Below are positions 42,331-50,902 of a stretch of 64,000 bases of DNA, piece by piece. How positions within the stretch are numbered: position 1 is the stretch's first letter; every line of letters begins with the position of its first letter. Origin of the DNA: Mycobacterium sp. 1274761.0 (lineage in GTDB: Bacteria; Actinomycetota; Actinomycetes; Mycobacteriales; Mycobacteriaceae); contig NZ_LZMC01000032.1 of NCBI RefSeq assembly GCF_001668615.1, forward strand, positions 1 to 64,000, in the 5' to 3' direction. The notes beneath the pieces were generated by a model. It saw only the letters and a program-made list of their open reading frames with translations. It did no database searches and had not been told where the DNA came from. The translations under genes and the position numbers were made by a program.

Positions 42331-42951
42331 TCACGAAGTCAGCTTGGCGATCGCCGATTTGATGCGGTCGGCGCGGTGCGTGGCCGCTACCACCGGGTCG
42401 TCGTGGGCGGGTTGTACGTCGACGCCGTGGGCACGGGCCGTCTCTTGCAGGCATCGGCGCACCGCAGGATCGGTCAGCACGAGCGTGGCGAGCACACCGG
42501 GTGAGAGCTCCTTGCGCCGCAGCACCCCGCGATAGTGCACCTCCGCGGGAATGCGGACATCCAACGGACCGTCCTCGAGCTGCCGTCGGGCCACCGCCAC
42601 CAGCGCCGTCAACACCGCCGCTCCGACGGCCTCGATCAATAGCCCGCGTCCCGGGAACCGTGGCAGCGGAAGCTTGCCCACCTGTTTGTCGATCGCGTCG
42701 GACAGCAGATAGCCGACCAGGTTGCGGCTGCGGATCTCGGTCACCACAGACCAGTCGACATCGTCACCATCGAACTCGACCGACTGCGCGCTGAAAGCGA
42801 CGCCACCGAAATGGTTGAGCAGGCGCACAATACGGCCCACCGGCTCAGGTGCCTTGACCACATCGGCCACCACGTCGCCCACGCTCAGCGACCAACGCTC
42901 CTCGGTAGGACAGGTTTTCGGCCGCAACCGGTTCAGCAGCGGTGCGCTCAC
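42331..42951 (-). CDS. Conserved hypothetical protein linked to Sir2
   Basis: A 206-residue soluble protein without signal peptide or recognised motifs. It has a mixed alpha/beta composition, with ERWSLSVGDVVADVVKAPEP early and RFPGRGLLIEAVGAAVLTAL as a hydrophobic, probably buried, helix. Its ATG overlaps the Sir2 stop by four bases, so it is coupled to the deacylase and could be a substrate, partner or regulator. It is the last gene of the five-gene minus-strand cassette. Function unknown. Confidence 0.7.
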   Translation of the reverse strand: MSAPLLNRLRPKTCPTEERWSLSVGDVVADVVKAPEPVGRIVRLLNHFGGVAFSAQSVEFDGDDVDWSVVTEIRSRNLVGYLLSDAIDKQVGKLPLPRFPGRGLLIEAVGAAVLTALVAVARRQLEDGPLDVRIPAEVHYRGVLRRKELSPGVLATLVLTDPAVRRCLQETARAHGVDVQPAHDDPVVAATHRADRIKSAIAKLTS

Positions 42952-43781
42952 GCCGATATCTCCATCGGCAGTTCATCGGCCAGCAGCGCAAGCATGGGGG
43001 AGCAGCCCGCATCGACCTTGACCGTCGCCAGCACGTCGCCTCGGGTGCGGCCGCGGTTGATGATCGCAACCGGGATTCCGAGCGCAGCGGCGTGGCGTAC
43101 GAAGCGGAACCCGGAGAACACGGTCAGCGACGAGCCCGCCACCAGTAGCGCATCGGCGGCGTCGACAATCGAGAAAGCCTGCGACACGCGCTCTTTGGGC
43201 ACACTCTCACCGAAATAGACGATGTTGGGTTTCAACATGCCGCCACACCGGACGCAGTCGACGATCCTGAACGACGATGTGTCACCGATTACGGCGTCGG
43301 CGTCCGGCGCGACCGCGATGCCGCCAACCGCCTCGGCGCGGTCGACGAAACCCGGGTTGGCGGCTTCGAGCATGTCGGCCAGCGCGGCGCGGGCCATGGT
43401 GTGCCCGCAGTCCAGGCAGATGACCTCGGCGTAGGTGCCGTGCAGGTTGACGACGGCACGGCTGCCGGCCTTGCTATGCAACAGGTCGACGTTCTGTGTG
43501 ATGACACCGGAGACGACGCCGGCCTGCTCGAGCGCGGCCACCGCGCGGTGCCCCGCGTTGGGCAGCGTATCGGCCATGTGCCGCCAGCCCACATGGTTGC
43601 GGGCCCAGTACCGCTGGCGGAACACCGCGTCGGACATGAACTGCTGGATCGTCATCGGATTGCTCGGGGGTGAGTCCGGTCCGCGATAGTCCGGAATCCC
43701 CGAGTCGGTCGACATGCCCGCACCGGTGAGCACCGCGACCCGACGTCCCCGCAACAGGGCGACGAGTTCGGGCGCTTCCAC
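42948..43781 (-). CDS. Sir2-type NAD-dependent protein deacylase
   Basis: A 277-residue sirtuin that uses NAD to remove acyl groups from lysine. The Rossmann motif GAGMSTDSGIPDYRG starts at 20, TQNVDLLH is at 95-102, the catalytic base is His114, and four zinc cysteines are Cys122, Cys125, Cys176 and Cys179. A long N-terminal stretch (FMSDAVFRQRYWARNHVGW) resembles bacterial class II (SIRT4-like) sirtuins. It lacks the Ala-Arg-Tyr markers of SIRT5-type desuccinylases as far as I can see. It sits in a cassette next to nadE, the NAD supplier. Confidence 0.93.
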   Translation of the reverse strand: MEAPELVALLRGRRVAVLTGAGMSTDSGIPDYRGPDSPPSNPMTIQQFMSDAVFRQRYWARNHVGWRHMADTLPNAGHRAVAALEQAGVVSGVITQNVDLLHSKAGSRAVVNLHGTYAEVICLDCGHTMARAALADMLEAANPGFVDRAEAVGGIAVAPDADAVIGDTSSFRIVDCVRCGGMLKPNIVYFGESVPKERVSQAFSIVDAADALLVAGSSLTVFSGFRFVRHAAALGIPVAIINRGRTRGDVLATVKVDAGCSPMLALLADELPMEISA

Positions 43782-43820
43782 CCCATCGAGAGTAGGCGAT
43801 CAGGTCCTGCGGGCAGACGT

Positions 43821-44300
43821 CTAATTCGCCAACGCTTGCGGCGAGAGTTCCTTGAGCATCGCGTTCGCCCAGCGCATCTGCCGCAGCGCCTGCGGGTGAC
43901 ACTGCTCGCAGAGCTCCAGCAGCTCGGTGTCCTTGACGCCTTGAGCGCCCTGGGCGAGCAGTTCCCAGTCCAGCGATACCCCCGCCGCTAGTCGGTGCAG
44001 TCGCCGCAGGTCGGCCAGCAGCAGGACCCCGGTCTCCGGCCGCCGGCCCAGACGGTCGCTGATCCACGCCTGAGCCGACTCGGTAACGGCCGCGATGCGT
44101 GGGTCGCTGCGCAGCCGTACGCCGTACCGTTCGCCGGCCTGCGCGATCAGCGCGACGTGTTCGCGTGACCACTTGCCGAGATCGAGAGCAACGTGATAGA
44201 TCCCGTGGTCGTTGTGGTGGCGAGATGCGATCCCGTCGAGACTGCGGGCCAGCCGCACCTCGGAGCGGTGCAGCTCACGCAGGGCCAGACCGAGCTTCAT
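43821..44300 (-). CDS. Helical 159-residue protein with CxxCH motif, molybdoenzyme-linked
   Basis: A 159-residue protein starting MKLGLALRELHRSE. It is almost all helical, with several His in the first half (SRHHNDHGIYHVAL, SREHV) that could bind metal in a four-helix bundle. A CEQCH sequence (Cys131, Cys134, His135) matches a c-type haem motif, but there is no signal peptide, so covalent haem is doubtful. The start overlaps the upstream molybdoenzyme stop by four bases, so the two are probably translated together. It may be a partner or maturation protein. Unnamed family. Confidence 0.75.
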   Translation of the reverse strand: MKLGLALRELHRSEVRLARSLDGIASRHHNDHGIYHVALDLGKWSREHVALIAQAGERYGVRLRSDPRIAAVTESAQAWISDRLGRRPETGVLLLADLRRLHRLAAGVSLDWELLAQGAQGVKDTELLELCEQCHPQALRQMRWANAMLKELSPQALAN

Positions 44301-46729
44301 CGTCCTTGCACCGTTTCGACCGCCTCGGCCGCCCGTCCGCCGGTGGTGCGGGGGACATGCCCGTCGACCGGCGCCGAACCCGCAGTCGTTGGCGCGGGAG
44401 CCGACGAGATACCGCTTGCTACCCGCTGCACCGTAGCGGCGGCGGTCTTGAAAATCGGTTGCTTGGACGCCGGGTCCCAATCGGTCAGAGTCAGTTCGTT
44501 GGCGGCGCGGTGATGACCGTCGGGATCGTCCCAGTAGCCGTAGTGGAACGGCACGAAGACCACGCCGTCGCGGATCCCGCTGACCCGGCACGCCGCCACC
44601 ACTGAACCGCGCGGTGTGGCGACTTCGACCATGTCGCCCTCGGCGATGCGCAGCCGCTTGGCGTCAGCGGCCGACACCTCCACCCATGGCTCGGGTGCGG
44701 CGTCACGCAGCTGCGGTGCGCGGCCAGTCTTGGTGCGGGTATGGAACTGATACAGCGTGCGGCCGGTGACGAGCACCAGAGGATAATCCTGACTCGGCTT
44801 TTCATGCGGCGGCAGGTACTCGGCGGCCTTGAGGATGGCCTTGCCGTCGGGGTTCAACGCGCGATATTCGGTGGGCTCCAGCGGCGCTCCGGTGACGAGG
44901 TCGCGGCCGTATGACTCGCAGTACTCCGGCGCCGCCCAAAACGTGCCGTCGGTGTAAAGACGTTCGGTGCCGTCGAGATGCTCGTCGTTGCACGGCCATT
45001 GAACGCCGCCGGACCCGCGCAGCTTCGCATAGCTCAACCCCGTGTAGTCGCACGGCCGTCCCGCGCTGCACTGCTTCCAGGCCTCGAACGCCGACTCCGG
45101 ATCGTTCCACGCCGGCAGCGGCGTGCCGTCCTGGTCGCGGAAGTCCATGCGCCGCGCGAAGTCGAGAAAGATGTCGAGGTCGGCGCGGGCCTGGCCGGGC
45201 GGGTCGACGGCCTTTTCCGAAAGGTGCACTGTCCGGTCGGCGTTGGTGAACGTGCCGGTTTTCTCGGCCCACCCCGCAGCGGGCAGCACCACGTCGGCAA
45301 GTGCCGTCGTCTCGGTGTGAAACATATCCTGTACCACCAGGAAAAGCCGCTTCTGGGCCAGCACACTGCGGATGCGGGAGAGCTCGGGCAGCGACACGGC
45401 GGGATTGGTCGCGCTCACCCAGAGCATCCGGATCGTGCCCTGCTCGGCGTACCGGAACATCTGCATCGCATGGGTCGGCGGCGCGTAATGCGGGATCTGA
45501 TGCGTCGGAAGATTCCACAGCTTCGAAAGCTCCGTGACATGAGAATCGTTGGACCAGTTGCGAAATCCAGCCAGATCACCGTCGGCCCCGCACTCGCGGG
45601 TGTTCTCGGCGGTGGGCTGACCGTTCATCTGCAGCAGACCGCAACCGGGCTTGCCCAGCATCCCGCGCACGATGTGAATGTTGTTGACTTGCACGGCAGC
45701 TGCCGTCGCTTGGTTGGATTGATAGAAGCCCTGCAGCACCGTGGACAGCAGCGCGGTCGCGGTGCCGATCAGCCGGGCGGCCTCACGGATGTCGTCGGCG
45801 GGGATCCGGCAGATCTCAGCGACCCGCTCGGGCGGGAACTCGTCCACCCGCTTGGCGAGCTCGTCGTAGCCCACGGCGTGGGCAGACACGTAGTCGTGAT
45901 CCACCCAGTCGTTGCGGACGATCTCATGCAACAGCCCGTTCATGAGTGCCACATTGGTGCCGGGCAACGGCGCCAGATGCACGGTGGCGTGATGGGCGAC
46001 CGGTGTCTCGCGCGGATCGACGCACACCAGCGCGGGCGGATCGGGGCCGGCCAACCGGTCCAGTATCCGCATCCACAGCACTGTTTGAGTTTCGGCGACA
46101 TTGTGGCCGTACATCGCGATGACGTCGGCGTGGTCGACGTCGGTGTACGAGCCGGGCTGGCCGTCGCAGCCGAACGACTCCTTAAGCGCCGCAGCGGCGG
46201 TCGCCGTACACAGCCGGGTGTTGCCGTCGACGTGGTTGGTGCCGATCGCGCCGTGGGCGATCACGCCCAGCGTGTAGTACTCCTCGCAGAAGAGTTGGCC
46301 GGACGTGTAGAAGCCGATGGCGCTCGGCCCGCGCTGCTCGAGCAGCTGCTTGGTGTGGCGCACAATCACATCCATCGCGGTGTCCCAGTCGGTTTCCACC
46401 AGCCTGCCGTCGACACGGATCAGCGGTGTGGTCAGCCGGTCGGTCGCGTGATTGGCCTGCCACCCGTAGAGGTCCTTGGCGTCGAGCCTGCCGTGGTTGA
46501 CGCGGTCGTGTGCGCGTCCACGAACCCCCACTATGCGTCCGTCTTTGACCGCGATGTCCAATCCGTCGCCGTTGGAATGCAGTACCGACGCCGACTGGAC
46601 CCACTGGTCGACATCCTCTTCGCCGATGTCGCCGTCGAGATACATGTCCTCTCGCGTCGGCCACTGCTGTCCACGGCCATACGGTGTTCGCCCGCCCCAG
46701 GGCTCGGCGATCCGATTCCGCGTCGTCAC
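44297..46729 (-). CDS. Molybdopterin oxidoreductase lacking the N-terminal Fe-S site
   Basis: An 810-residue DMSO-reductase-family enzyme, closest to assimilatory nitrate reductase/formate dehydrogenase alpha subunits. The Mo-ligand region NHVDGNTRLCTATAAAA has Cys174. The MGD-binding segments (GSYTDVDHADVIAMYGHN, VSATNPAVSLPE) and the C-terminal molydop-binding domain (LVLVTGRTLYQFH) are intact. The usual C-x2-C-x3-C near the N terminus is S48-x2-H51-x3-D55, and the fourth position is Asp83, so no [4Fe-4S] cluster can form there. No twin-arginine signal, so it is cytoplasmic. Substrate and electron partner unknown. mobA and fdhD elsewhere in the window could mature it. Confidence 0.88.
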   Translation of the reverse strand: MTTRNRIAEPWGGRTPYGRGQQWPTREDMYLDGDIGEEDVDQWVQSASVLHSNGDGLDIAVKDGRIVGVRGRAHDRVNHGRLDAKDLYGWQANHATDRLTTPLIRVDGRLVETDWDTAMDVIVRHTKQLLEQRGPSAIGFYTSGQLFCEEYYTLGVIAHGAIGTNHVDGNTRLCTATAAAALKESFGCDGQPGSYTDVDHADVIAMYGHNVAETQTVLWMRILDRLAGPDPPALVCVDPRETPVAHHATVHLAPLPGTNVALMNGLLHEIVRNDWVDHDYVSAHAVGYDELAKRVDEFPPERVAEICRIPADDIREAARLIGTATALLSTVLQGFYQSNQATAAAVQVNNIHIVRGMLGKPGCGLLQMNGQPTAENTRECGADGDLAGFRNWSNDSHVTELSKLWNLPTHQIPHYAPPTHAMQMFRYAEQGTIRMLWVSATNPAVSLPELSRIRSVLAQKRLFLVVQDMFHTETTALADVVLPAAGWAEKTGTFTNADRTVHLSEKAVDPPGQARADLDIFLDFARRMDFRDQDGTPLPAWNDPESAFEAWKQCSAGRPCDYTGLSYAKLRGSGGVQWPCNDEHLDGTERLYTDGTFWAAPEYCESYGRDLVTGAPLEPTEYRALNPDGKAILKAAEYLPPHEKPSQDYPLVLVTGRTLYQFHTRTKTGRAPQLRDAAPEPWVEVSAADAKRLRIAEGDMVEVATPRGSVVAACRVSGIRDGVVFVPFHYGYWDDPDGHHRAANELTLTDWDPASKQPIFKTAAATVQRVASGISSAPAPTTAGSAPVDGHVPRTTGGRAAEAVETVQGR

Positions 46730-46766
46730 CTCCGCTGCCTACCCGATGGCGGGGTGGTCCAACCTG

Positions 46767-47306
46767 TCAATCCAGGCACTTCGAGGCGGAGATGATGTCG
46801 GCATCCATGTTGAGTTTCATCATCGTCAGCGCGGCGTCGCGCAGTTCGGGATCGATGTGCGCGACGGCGTCCGGCGGGATGACGACGGGGAAGTGGCGAA
46901 CGTAGGCGTCCAGCGCCGTGTACAGGATGCACTGCTCGGTCACCTGCCCGGTGAGGATGACGCGCTTGGGCTCGAGCTGGTTCAGCAGGTAGGCCAGCGA
47001 CGTCGCATAGAAGGCGCTGTGACGCACCTTGGTCATCCTGCGGCTGCCCTCGGGCGGCACGATCGGTTTGATGAGGTCGGGTCGATCACCGTCCAGCGCC
47101 GAGTCGACGAGGTCGCTGAACTGCGCGCTGAAATCCCCGTAGTTGTCGTTGACGTAGATTAACTCGACATCGTCCCTGCTCGCGGCTTTCTTGATCAGCG
47201 CGGCCAGCGGTTCGACGATCTCCTCGACGTGCGGACTCAGCTTCTCCGCGTCGGGATGGGTATAGGTGTTGAGCATGTCGATGACCAGTACGGCGGTGTC
47301 AGTCAC
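46767..47306 (-). CDS. Isochorismatase-family cysteine hydrolase
   Basis: A 179-residue alpha/beta hydrolase. The triad is visible: Asp10 in VLVIDMLNT, a Lys in MTKVRHSAFYAT, and the nucleophile Cys in VTEQCILYTALDAYVR, preceded by the cis-peptide GQVTEQC. Family members include nicotinamidase, isochorismatase and N-carbamoylsarcosine amidase. The substrate cannot be read from the motifs. GTG 47306 starts at the domain; GTG 47327 would add seven residues. It is the first gene of the minus-strand cassette, 37 bases before the molybdoenzyme, and divergent from nadE. Confidence 0.87.
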   Translation of the reverse strand: MTDTAVLVIDMLNTYTHPDAEKLSPHVEEIVEPLAALIKKAASRDDVELIYVNDNYGDFSAQFSDLVDSALDGDRPDLIKPIVPPEGSRRMTKVRHSAFYATSLAYLLNQLEPKRVILTGQVTEQCILYTALDAYVRHFPVVIPPDAVAHIDPELRDAALTMMKLNMDADIISASKCLD

Positions 47307-47364
47307 GAACTGTTGGTACCCCGTCACCGGATGTTGACACTCGACGGACGAGAATTGGAGCGTG

Positions 47365-49419
47365 ATGGACTTCTACTCCGCCTATGGTCAGGGATTCGTT
47401 CGGGTGGCCGCTTGCACGCTGCACACCGCCATCGCTGAGCCCGCTACCAACGCAGATTCGGTGTTGGAGGTGGCCCGCCAGTGCCACGACGACGCGGTCG
47501 GGCTGGCAGTGTTCCCGGAGTTGACGCTGTCGGGCTACTCCATCGAGGACATCCTGTTGCAGGACGCGCTGCTCGACGCCGTCGAACAAGCGGTGCTCGA
47601 CGTTGTGAAGGCATCGGCCGACCTGCTGCCGGTGTTGGTGATCGGCGCGCCGCTGCGCCAACAACACCGGATCTACAACACCGCTGTCGTCATTCACCGG
47701 GGGCAAATCCTCGGCGTTGTGCCGAAGTCGTATCTGCCGACCTATCGCGAGTTCTACGAACGCCGTCAGATGGCGGCGGGTGACGACGTGCGCGGCGTCA
47801 TCCGCATCGGCCGGGGTGATGCCGCCGCCGAGGTCCCATTCGGATCCGATCTGTTGTTCGCCGCGACCGATCTGTCCGGGTTCGTTCTGCACGTCGAGAT
47901 CTGCGAAGACATGTTCGTGCCGATACCGCCGAGTTCGGAAGCGGCGCTGGCCGGGGCCACCGTGTTGGCGAACCTGTCGGGCAGCCCGATCACGATCGGC
48001 CGCGCCGAGGACCGCTGTCTGCTGGCCCGGTCGGCGTCGTCGCGCTGCCTTGCGGCGTATGTGTATGCCGCTGCGGGAGAGGGGGAGTCGACCACCGATC
48101 TGGCGTGGGACGGCCAGACGATGATCTACGAGAACGGCGTGCAGCTGGCCATGTCGGAGCGCTTTCCGAAGGGTCCGCGGCGGTCGATCGCCGATGTGGA
48201 TCTGGAGCTGCTGCGCGCCGAACGGATGCGGATGGGCACCTTCGACGACAACGCCACCCATCACGGGCTCGATGCAGATGCATTCCGCCGCATCGAGTTT
48301 CAACTCGATCCCCCCGACGGCGATATCGGTCTGTGCCGCGAGGTGGAGCGCTTCCCCTTCGTCCCGTCAGATCCCACACGGCTGGAACAGGACTGCTACG
48401 AGGCCTACAACATCCAGGTCGCCGGCCTCGAGCAACGGCTGCGTGCGCTGGACTACCCGAAGATCGTCATCGGTGTCTCCGGCGGCCTCGACTCGACGCA
48501 CGCGCTGATCGTCGCCGCGCGCGCAATGGACCGAGAAGAGCGGCCGCGCAGTGACATTCTTGCGTTCACCCTCCCGGGCTTCGCCACCGGCGACCGCACC
48601 AAGAGCAACGCCGTCCGGCTCGCCGAGGCGCTCGGTGTGACGTTCGAAGAGATCGACATCACGGCGAGCGCGGAGTTGATGCTGCGCGAAATGGGTCACC
48701 CGTTTTCCCGTGGCGAGAAGGTTTACGACGTCACCTTCGAAAACGTGCAAGCGGGCCTGCGCACCGATTATCTGTTCCGGATCGCCAATCAGCGCGGCGG
48801 AATCGTGCTCGGCACGGGCGACCTGTCGGAGCTCGCGCTCGGTTGGTCGACCTACGGCGTAGGCGACCAGATGTCGCACTACAACGTCAACGGCGGTGTG
48901 CCGAAGACGTTGATACAGCACCTGATCCGCTGGGTGGTGTCATCGGAACAATTCGACGATCACGTCAACGAGGTGCTGACGTCGGTGCTGGACACCGAGA
49001 TCAGCCCGGAGCTGGTGCCCCAAGGCGAGGACGAAGAGATCCAGAGCAGCGAGCAGAAGGTCGGACCCTATGCGCTGCAGGATTTCTCGCTGTTCCAGAT
49101 GTTGCGGTTCGGCTTCCGCCCCTCCCGGGTGGCATTTTTGGCCTGGCATGCCTGGTGTGATCCACAGCGCGGCGACTGGCCCCCTGGCTTCCCCGAAGAC
49201 AAGCGGCCGTCGTACTCGCTGAAAGAGATCCGGCAGTGGCTGCTGGTGTTCGTGCAGCGGTATTACTCATTCGCGCAATTCAAGAGATCCGCGGTACCCA
49301 ATGGTCCCAAGGTGTCCCACGGTGGGTCGCTGTCGCCGCGCGGTGACTGGCGGGCTCCCTCGGACATGTCGGCCAAGACCTGGCTCGACGAGATCGAACG
49401 GGAGATCCCCGAAGGATAG
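47365..49419 (+). CDS. nadE: Glutamine-dependent NAD(+) synthetase
   Basis: A 684-residue two-domain enzyme for the last step of NAD synthesis. The N-terminal glutaminase (nitrilase fold) has its Glu in AVFPELTLSG, Lys in VVPKSYLPTY and nucleophile Cys in HVEICEDMF. The C-terminal synthetase has the PP-loop GVSGGLDSTHAL near 380. It is nearly collinear with what I remember of the M. tuberculosis NadE (679 residues). ATG 47365 starts MDFYSAYG; GTG 47362 is adjacent. Confidence 0.96.
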   Translation: MDFYSAYGQGFVRVAACTLHTAIAEPATNADSVLEVARQCHDDAVGLAVFPELTLSGYSIEDILLQDALLDAVEQAVLDVVKASADLLPVLVIGAPLRQQHRIYNTAVVIHRGQILGVVPKSYLPTYREFYERRQMAAGDDVRGVIRIGRGDAAAEVPFGSDLLFAATDLSGFVLHVEICEDMFVPIPPSSEAALAGATVLANLSGSPITIGRAEDRCLLARSASSRCLAAYVYAAAGEGESTTDLAWDGQTMIYENGVQLAMSERFPKGPRRSIADVDLELLRAERMRMGTFDDNATHHGLDADAFRRIEFQLDPPDGDIGLCREVERFPFVPSDPTRLEQDCYEAYNIQVAGLEQRLRALDYPKIVIGVSGGLDSTHALIVAARAMDREERPRSDILAFTLPGFATGDRTKSNAVRLAEALGVTFEEIDITASAELMLREMGHPFSRGEKVYDVTFENVQAGLRTDYLFRIANQRGGIVLGTGDLSELALGWSTYGVGDQMSHYNVNGGVPKTLIQHLIRWVVSSEQFDDHVNEVLTSVLDTEISPELVPQGEDEEIQSSEQKVGPYALQDFSLFQMLRFGFRPSRVAFLAWHAWCDPQRGDWPPGFPEDKRPSYSLKEIRQWLLVFVQRYYSFAQFKRSAVPNGPKVSHGGSLSPRGDWRAPSDMSAKTWLDEIEREIPEG

Positions 49420-49423
49420 TCGC

Positions 49424-49906
49424 ATGGATGCACAGGAATTGGCTCGAGAGCTCAGCCATCCGGGAGCCCAGGAGTTGCTCGATCGAACGGCGGCCCACCT
49501 GGCCTACAACGGACCCGACGGGTTCCCACGGGTGATCCCGGTCGGATTTCTCTGGAACGGGCAGTGCATCGTCGTCTGCACCGCGACGACATCGCCGAAG
49601 GTCGCCGCGCTGGCGGCCAGGCCGAACGTCGCGGTGGCGATTGACAGCGGGGATTCACCCGGCGGGGCGAAGTCGCTTCTGGTGCGTGGCGTCGCGTCGG
49701 TGGAGATTGTCGACGGCGTCGCCGAGGAGTACATCGCGATGTCGAGGAAATCCATGGAGCCCGATCAACAGGCCGAGTTCGAACGCGAAGTCCGCAGGGT
49801 CTACCCGCAGATGGCTCGCATCTCGGTCCAGCCGCGATGGGGGCGCTTCTTCGACTACGGGGCCGGCCGGCTGCCGTCTTTTCTCGACAAGATCATCAAC
49901 GGCTGA
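49424..49906 (+). CDS. PNPOx-like flavin/F420-binding protein
   Basis: A 160-residue split-barrel protein. PRVIPVGFLWNGQCIVVCTA and SPKVAALAARPNVAVAIDSG are typical of the pyridoxamine 5'-phosphate oxidase-like superfamily, whose mycobacterial members bind F420 or FMN and reduce small substrates. No signal peptide. It follows nadE by four bases and overlaps the convergent methyltransferase gene by 11 bases. Cofactor and substrate are not decided by the sequence. Confidence 0.85.
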   Translation: MDAQELARELSHPGAQELLDRTAAHLAYNGPDGFPRVIPVGFLWNGQCIVVCTATTSPKVAALAARPNVAVAIDSGDSPGGAKSLLVRGVASVEIVDGVAEEYIAMSRKSMEPDQQAEFEREVRRVYPQMARISVQPRWGRFFDYGAGRLPSFLDKIING

Positions 49907-50504
49907 GCCGGCCGACGGCCGGGACGAAGCGTCCGACGCTCGCCGCGTAGTCGCGGTAGGCCTCGCCGTGTCTGGTTGCGAGATAGGGCTCTTCGACGAC
50001 ACGCACCTGGACCTCGATCGTGGCCACCAGAAGCGCGAAGCCGACGAGCGCGACCGCGTTGGGTGTCACCAACGCGATGCCGAGCCCGAAGACCAACATC
50101 GCAGTGAAGATCGGGTTGCGCACCATCCCGAAAACGCCATGGCGGACAAGCGTTGTGGTCTCTGACGGGTCGACGCCGATGCGCCAGGACTCGCCCATGT
50201 CGATCTGTGCGTACACCGTCGCGGCGATGCCGACGACCGCTAATGCGATGCCGGTCAGCTGGATCCACGTCTCCTGGAGTAACCCGAGCGGCGACACCAC
50301 ACCGCCCCATTGCAGAACCGGAGCGAAGAACGCCGCGACCATGGCCACGACGAAGCCGACACCGGCGAACCATTCTGCCGATCCCACGCGGCCGCTGATA
50401 CCGCGAAACCCCGTCGATCCGGTGCGGCGGTATTGGAGCCAACTGCGCCAACAGAATCCGAGCAGGGCGAAGACGGCGAAGAGGGTCACCGCGACAGCGG
50501 GCAC
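49896..50504 (-). CDS. Isoprenylcysteine/phospholipid methyltransferase-type membrane protein
   Basis: A 202-residue membrane protein from GTG 50504, which follows GAGGAAGG. It has about five hydrophobic helices. The ICMT/PEMT signature is in its second half: LVRHGVFGMVRNPIFTAML and EEPYLATRHGEAYRDYA, which bind SAM and the substrate head group. A CmtR-like repressor is encoded 14 bases upstream on the same strand, so it is probably metal-controlled. Substrate unknown. Confidence 0.82.
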   Translation of the reverse strand: MPAVAVTLFAVFALLGFCWRSWLQYRRTGSTGFRGISGRVGSAEWFAGVGFVVAMVAAFFAPVLQWGGVVSPLGLLQETWIQLTGIALAVVGIAATVYAQIDMGESWRIGVDPSETTTLVRHGVFGMVRNPIFTAMLVFGLGIALVTPNAVALVGFALLVATIEVQVRVVEEPYLATRHGEAYRDYAASVGRFVPAVGRLSR

Positions 50505-50518
50505 GACCGGACCTTCCT

Positions 50519-50848
50519 CTAACAGCAGGCGTCGGCTTCGGCGGCGGGGCAGCACGCCGGGTCGACGGTCAGAACGAGACCGATCAGATCGTCGAGTGCA
50601 CGGCCGATCCGTTCGTCAGTCAACCGGTAACGACTGCGCCTGCCCTCGGCTTCGGCGATGACCAGCCCGCAACCCCGTAGACAGGCGAGGTGGTTGGACA
50701 GGATCTGCCTGCTGACCCCGATCGCTTCGGCGAGCTCGGACGGATAACCGTACCCGTCGCGCAATCTCAACAAGATCTCCGCGCGGGTGGGGTCGGACAG
50801 CGCGCATCCGAACCGCGATAGCGCATCGCTGTGGATGACTCTCGGCAT
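50519..50848 (-). CDS. ArsR/SmtB-family metal sensor, CmtR-like
   Basis: A 109-residue winged-helix repressor. The recognition region is GVSRQILSNHLACLRGCGLV, with Cys56 and Cys60 in the alpha-R helix; Cys99-Cys100 and Cys108-Cys109 are in the C-terminal tail (VDPACC, ADACC). This matches the ligand pattern of M. tuberculosis CmtR (Cys57, Cys61, Cys102), a Cd(II)/Pb(II) sensor. It probably represses its own operon with the membrane methyltransferase and releases it on metal binding. Metal identity is inference. Confidence 0.9.
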   Translation of the reverse strand: MPRVIHSDALSRFGCALSDPTRAEILLRLRDGYGYPSELAEAIGVSRQILSNHLACLRGCGLVIAEAEGRRSRYRLTDERIGRALDDLIGLVLTVDPACCPAAEADACC

Positions 50849-50902
50849 GAGCCAAACAGTACAGCAGGTTCTGTATTCAGAGAAGGCTGAACTGCGATGA
50901 AC

